In this document: one piece after another, positions 6,185 to 6,275 of the stretch
How the letters are laid out: every line of letters begins with the position of its first letter
Position numbering within the stretch: position 1 is the stretch's first letter
Assembly: GCA_030591285.1 (NCBI GenBank)
Contig: JAUVBH010000100.1
Coordinates: 1-6,275 of the forward strand
DNA length: 6,275 nucleotides
Origin: Thermoplasmatota archaeon
GTDB lineage: Archaea > Thermoplasmatota > Penumbrarchaeia > Penumbrarchaeales > Penumbrarchaeaceae
Direction: 5' to 3'
Translations under genes and position numbers: made by a program
The notes under the pieces: model-generated
Told to the model about the DNA's origin: nothing
Database searches by the model: none
What the model saw: the letters and a program-made list of their open reading frames with translations, nothing else

Positions 6185-6275
6185 TTGGAAGGTAATGACC
6201 TGTTCGATCGTGCCAGAGAGATTGGAAATGACAGGGAAAAGGGTGCGGTAGAGCTAACATTCGAAGCAGCGAATC
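6185..6275 (+). CDS. N-terminus of an unidentified protein, possibly eIF2B-like; 3' partial
   Basis: Only 30 codons are visible, from a TTG start to the window end. The frame is open, while both other forward frames hit stops (TAA at 6193-6195 in one, a TAG soon after in the other). A TATA box at 6131-6138 and GGGGGT at 6173-6178 support expression. The peptide is a charged amphipathic helix region with FDRAREIGNDREKGAVEL followed by a short alanine-rich stretch. The spacing of aspartate-arginine, glycine-alanine and a following alanine-rich helix faintly resembles the N-terminal helical domain of archaeal eIF2B-like proteins and ribose-1,5-bisphosphate isomerases. The visible part is too short to assign a function. 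The gene is divergent from msrA, with a 67-bp shared promoter region. Confidence 0.6.
   Translation, partial: MEGNDLFDRAREIGNDREKGAVELTFEAAN

Overview
The window (about 6.3 kb, moderate to low GC) looks like archaeal chromosome, most plausibly a euryarchaeote of the Thermoplasmatota type. The evidence is archaeal-style TATA elements at about the right distance from starts, Shine-Dalgarno sequences in front of TTG starts, and large secreted beta-sandwich proteins (SbsA-type Ig-like, carboxypeptidase-regulatory-like, Asp-box propeller and PKD modules) held by one C-terminal membrane helix with a short charged tail. The lineage is inferred; there is no rRNA or ribosomal protein gene to fix it.

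Layout. Positions 1-2789 (+) hold the 3' part of a very large, sequon-rich cell-surface protein that begins before the window. After a 103-bp convergent gap, three genes run leftwards on the minus strand. In their transcription order, from right to left, they are msrA (6117-5650), a DUF6159-like multi-spanning membrane protein (5594-4710), and a secreted beta-propeller/PKD membrane-anchored protein (4590-2893). To the right of msrA a divergent gene starts at 6185 (+) and leaves the window after 30 codons; its N-terminus faintly resembles the helical start of eIF2B-like proteins.

The gaps between the minus-strand genes (55 and 119 bp) each hold a TATA-like element and a ribosome binding site, so the genes are probably separately promoted, although read-through is possible. 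Three of the four visible gene starts are TTG codons with upstream Shine-Dalgarno matches, which matters for start calling: the propeller gene has an in-frame ATG 32 codons upstream that would hide its signal peptide.

Functionally the window combines two extracellular, membrane-tethered proteins (probably envelope or adhesion/recognition components), an integral membrane protein of unknown role, and a cytosolic methionine sulfoxide repair enzyme. I see no tRNA, rRNA, CRISPR array, insertion sequence, integrase or defence system. No convincing new system is visible. The most distinctive points are the overlapping divergent promoters with a palindrome at 6131-6169, a dyad that could mask the DUF6159 ribosome binding site, and the architecture of the two surface proteins.
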